From positions 1 to 64,000 of the forward strand of contig JBFWWU010000014.1 of assembly GCA_050246015.1 (NCBI GenBank): DNA of 64,000 nt, in the 5' to 3' direction. Below the pieces are notes generated by a model. That model saw only the letters and a program-made list of their open reading frames with translations, searched no databases and was not told the DNA's origin. Numbering within the stretch: position 1 is the first letter of the stretch; every line of letters begins with the position of its first letter. A program made the position numbers and the translations under genes. The DNA is from JTS-AC122 sp050246015 (lineage in GTDB: Bacteria > Planctomycetota > Phycisphaerae > Phycisphaerales > UBA1924). This document shows, piece after piece, positions 63,298 through 64,000 of this stretch.

Positions 63298-64000
63298 TCA
63301 GACCTGGACGCGCTCACCGATCTTCATCTCGGTGCCTTCGATCGTGCGCCGGATGTTGCCGCGATGCTTGTAGATGACCAAGGCCGCGAGCAAGGCGGTG
63401 ACGACGATGTACGGCCAGGCGTTCGACGCGGCCCCTGTGATCGAGAATGAGTGAGAAGCCCTTGCGTTGGCGGCGGCGGCGCGGGCATGGGAGACATACT
63501 GACTCACCACGCTCGACACGCCCGCAAAGAACGGCATCAGCAGCGCGGCGACGCACGAACTGATGCCCACGTACCGCGTGATGCGGGCGCACAGGACCCA
63601 GATCCCAAAGACGGCCAGCGCGGCGGCGGTGAGGACCGGGAAGATTCCCACCAGCGCGCCAAGACCCGTCGCGACGCCCTTGCCGCCGCGGAACCGCAGC
63701 CACACCGGGAACATGTGCCCGGCGATCGCGGCCACCGGAACAGCCAGCCAGGCGAGGGTTTGCAGCGGCGGGTGGGAGCCGGCGGCGAAGATCCCCATGA
63801 GCCACCCGGCGAGGACGCTCGGGATGAGCCCCTTGAGCAGGTCGAGCAGGAAGCAGAGCAGCCCGAGCCGCTGGCCCAGGACGCGCCCGACGTTGGTCGC
63901 GCCGATGTTGCCGGAACCATGCTGACGGATGTCCACGCCGCGAGAGCGAGCGATGACAACTCCGAACGGGATGGAACCCACGAGATAGGCGACGAGCCAG
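63298..64000 (-). CDS. plsY: Glycerol-3-phosphate acyltransferase PlsY, start beyond window edge
   Basis: At least 233 residues; the first few codons lie beyond base 64000 (YLVGSIPFG is already the usual beginning of PlsY). PlsY transfers acyl groups from acyl-phosphate to glycerol-3-phosphate, the first step in phospholipid synthesis. The three family motifs are seen: GSGNIGATNVGR, RFRGGKGVATGLGAL and the C-terminal IYKHRGNIRRTIEGTE. Five membrane spans are present. A loop of about 40 residues after about residue 145 (ARAAAANARASHSF) is longer than usual. Confidence 0.94.
   Translation of the reverse strand, partial: WLVAYLVGSIPFGVVIARSRGVDIRQHGSGNIGATNVGRVLGQRLGLLCFLLDLLKGLIPSVLAGWLMGIFAAGSHPPLQTLAWLAVPVAAIAGHMFPVWLRFRGGKGVATGLGALVGIFPVLTAAALAVFGIWVLCARITRYVGISSCVAALLMPFFAGVSSVVSQYVSHARAAAANARASHSFSITGAASNAWPYIVVTALLAALVIYKHRGNIRRTIEGTEMKIGERVQV

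Overview
The window is GC-rich draft sequence (one run of ten Ns at 34228-34237) from a bacterium that looks like a member of the Planctomycetota, most likely class Phycisphaerae. The evidence is indirect but consistent. Five secreted proteins carry the short Ca-binding-like repeat SQDFFDFLxxFF, four of them ending in a C-terminal Cys (GC-type dockerin). A membrane protein carries the CPRCGYDL...CPECG zinc ribbon. An ECF sigma factor is paired with a TPR-containing Ser/Thr kinase. There are DUF1080, Tat-exported Gfo/Idh and GH78/GH35 proteins, and the futalosine menaquinone enzyme MqnB. No rRNA, tRNA, insertion sequence, prophage or CRISPR array was seen.

Layout. 1-2056: a VgrG spike protein of a contractile secretion system, cut by the left edge. 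2202-4548: two GC-dockerin proteins, the first broken by a frameshift. 4776-8082: a carbohydrate ABC importer (Tat-exported binding protein plus two permeases, no ATPase), preceded by two membrane-anchored unknowns to 10551. 10675-14288: STK-linked ECF sigma factor, its kinase and a zinc-ribbon membrane protein. 14315-14664: an orphan plus-strand transcription unit with a 22-codon ORF and strong RNA structure. 14720-17401: mqnB, a DAG-kinase-like lipid kinase and two small membrane proteins in one operon. 17652-20647: an acidic-tail protein, a small conserved protein, an SGNH lipoprotein, a membrane protein and gatC. 20774-22891: fusA. 23361-27139: O-antigen-ligase-like and WecA-like genes for surface polysaccharide. 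27251-30066: a 2-hydroxyacid dehydrogenase and a TolC-family lipoprotein.

30497-40897 holds a GH35-like protein with an altered nucleophile motif, a flavin-reductase-like protein, the scaffold gap in a G-rich tandem repeat, a Gfo/Idh oxidoreductase, two MFS transporters and an HtrA protease. 40970-50021 holds an LptB-like ATPase, radA, uvrA, a GNAT enzyme, a double-DUF1080 protein, a GC-dockerin protein and rpmE. At 50145-50245 a strong plus-strand promoter is followed within 25 nt by a structured hairpin and seven Ts, which reads as a small RNA of about 67 nt. 50243-54552 is a lactate-oxidation operon with LutA and LutB fused in one polypeptide, followed by lutC and preceded by an M24 peptidase. 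54651-58523 holds two large divergent GC-dockerin proteins. 58667-64000 holds a DUF58 protein, a GH78 rhamnosidase and the start-truncated plsY.

The most distinctive signals are the two unexplained structured transcription units (14315-14664 and 50145-50245), a 65-bp dispersed repeat joined to the stop codons of two GC-dockerin genes about 56 kb apart, the sigma factor with LQPTAL in place of the usual acidic region 2.2 motif next to its kinase, the LutA-LutB fusion, and the GH35-like protein with Asp at the catalytic Glu position.
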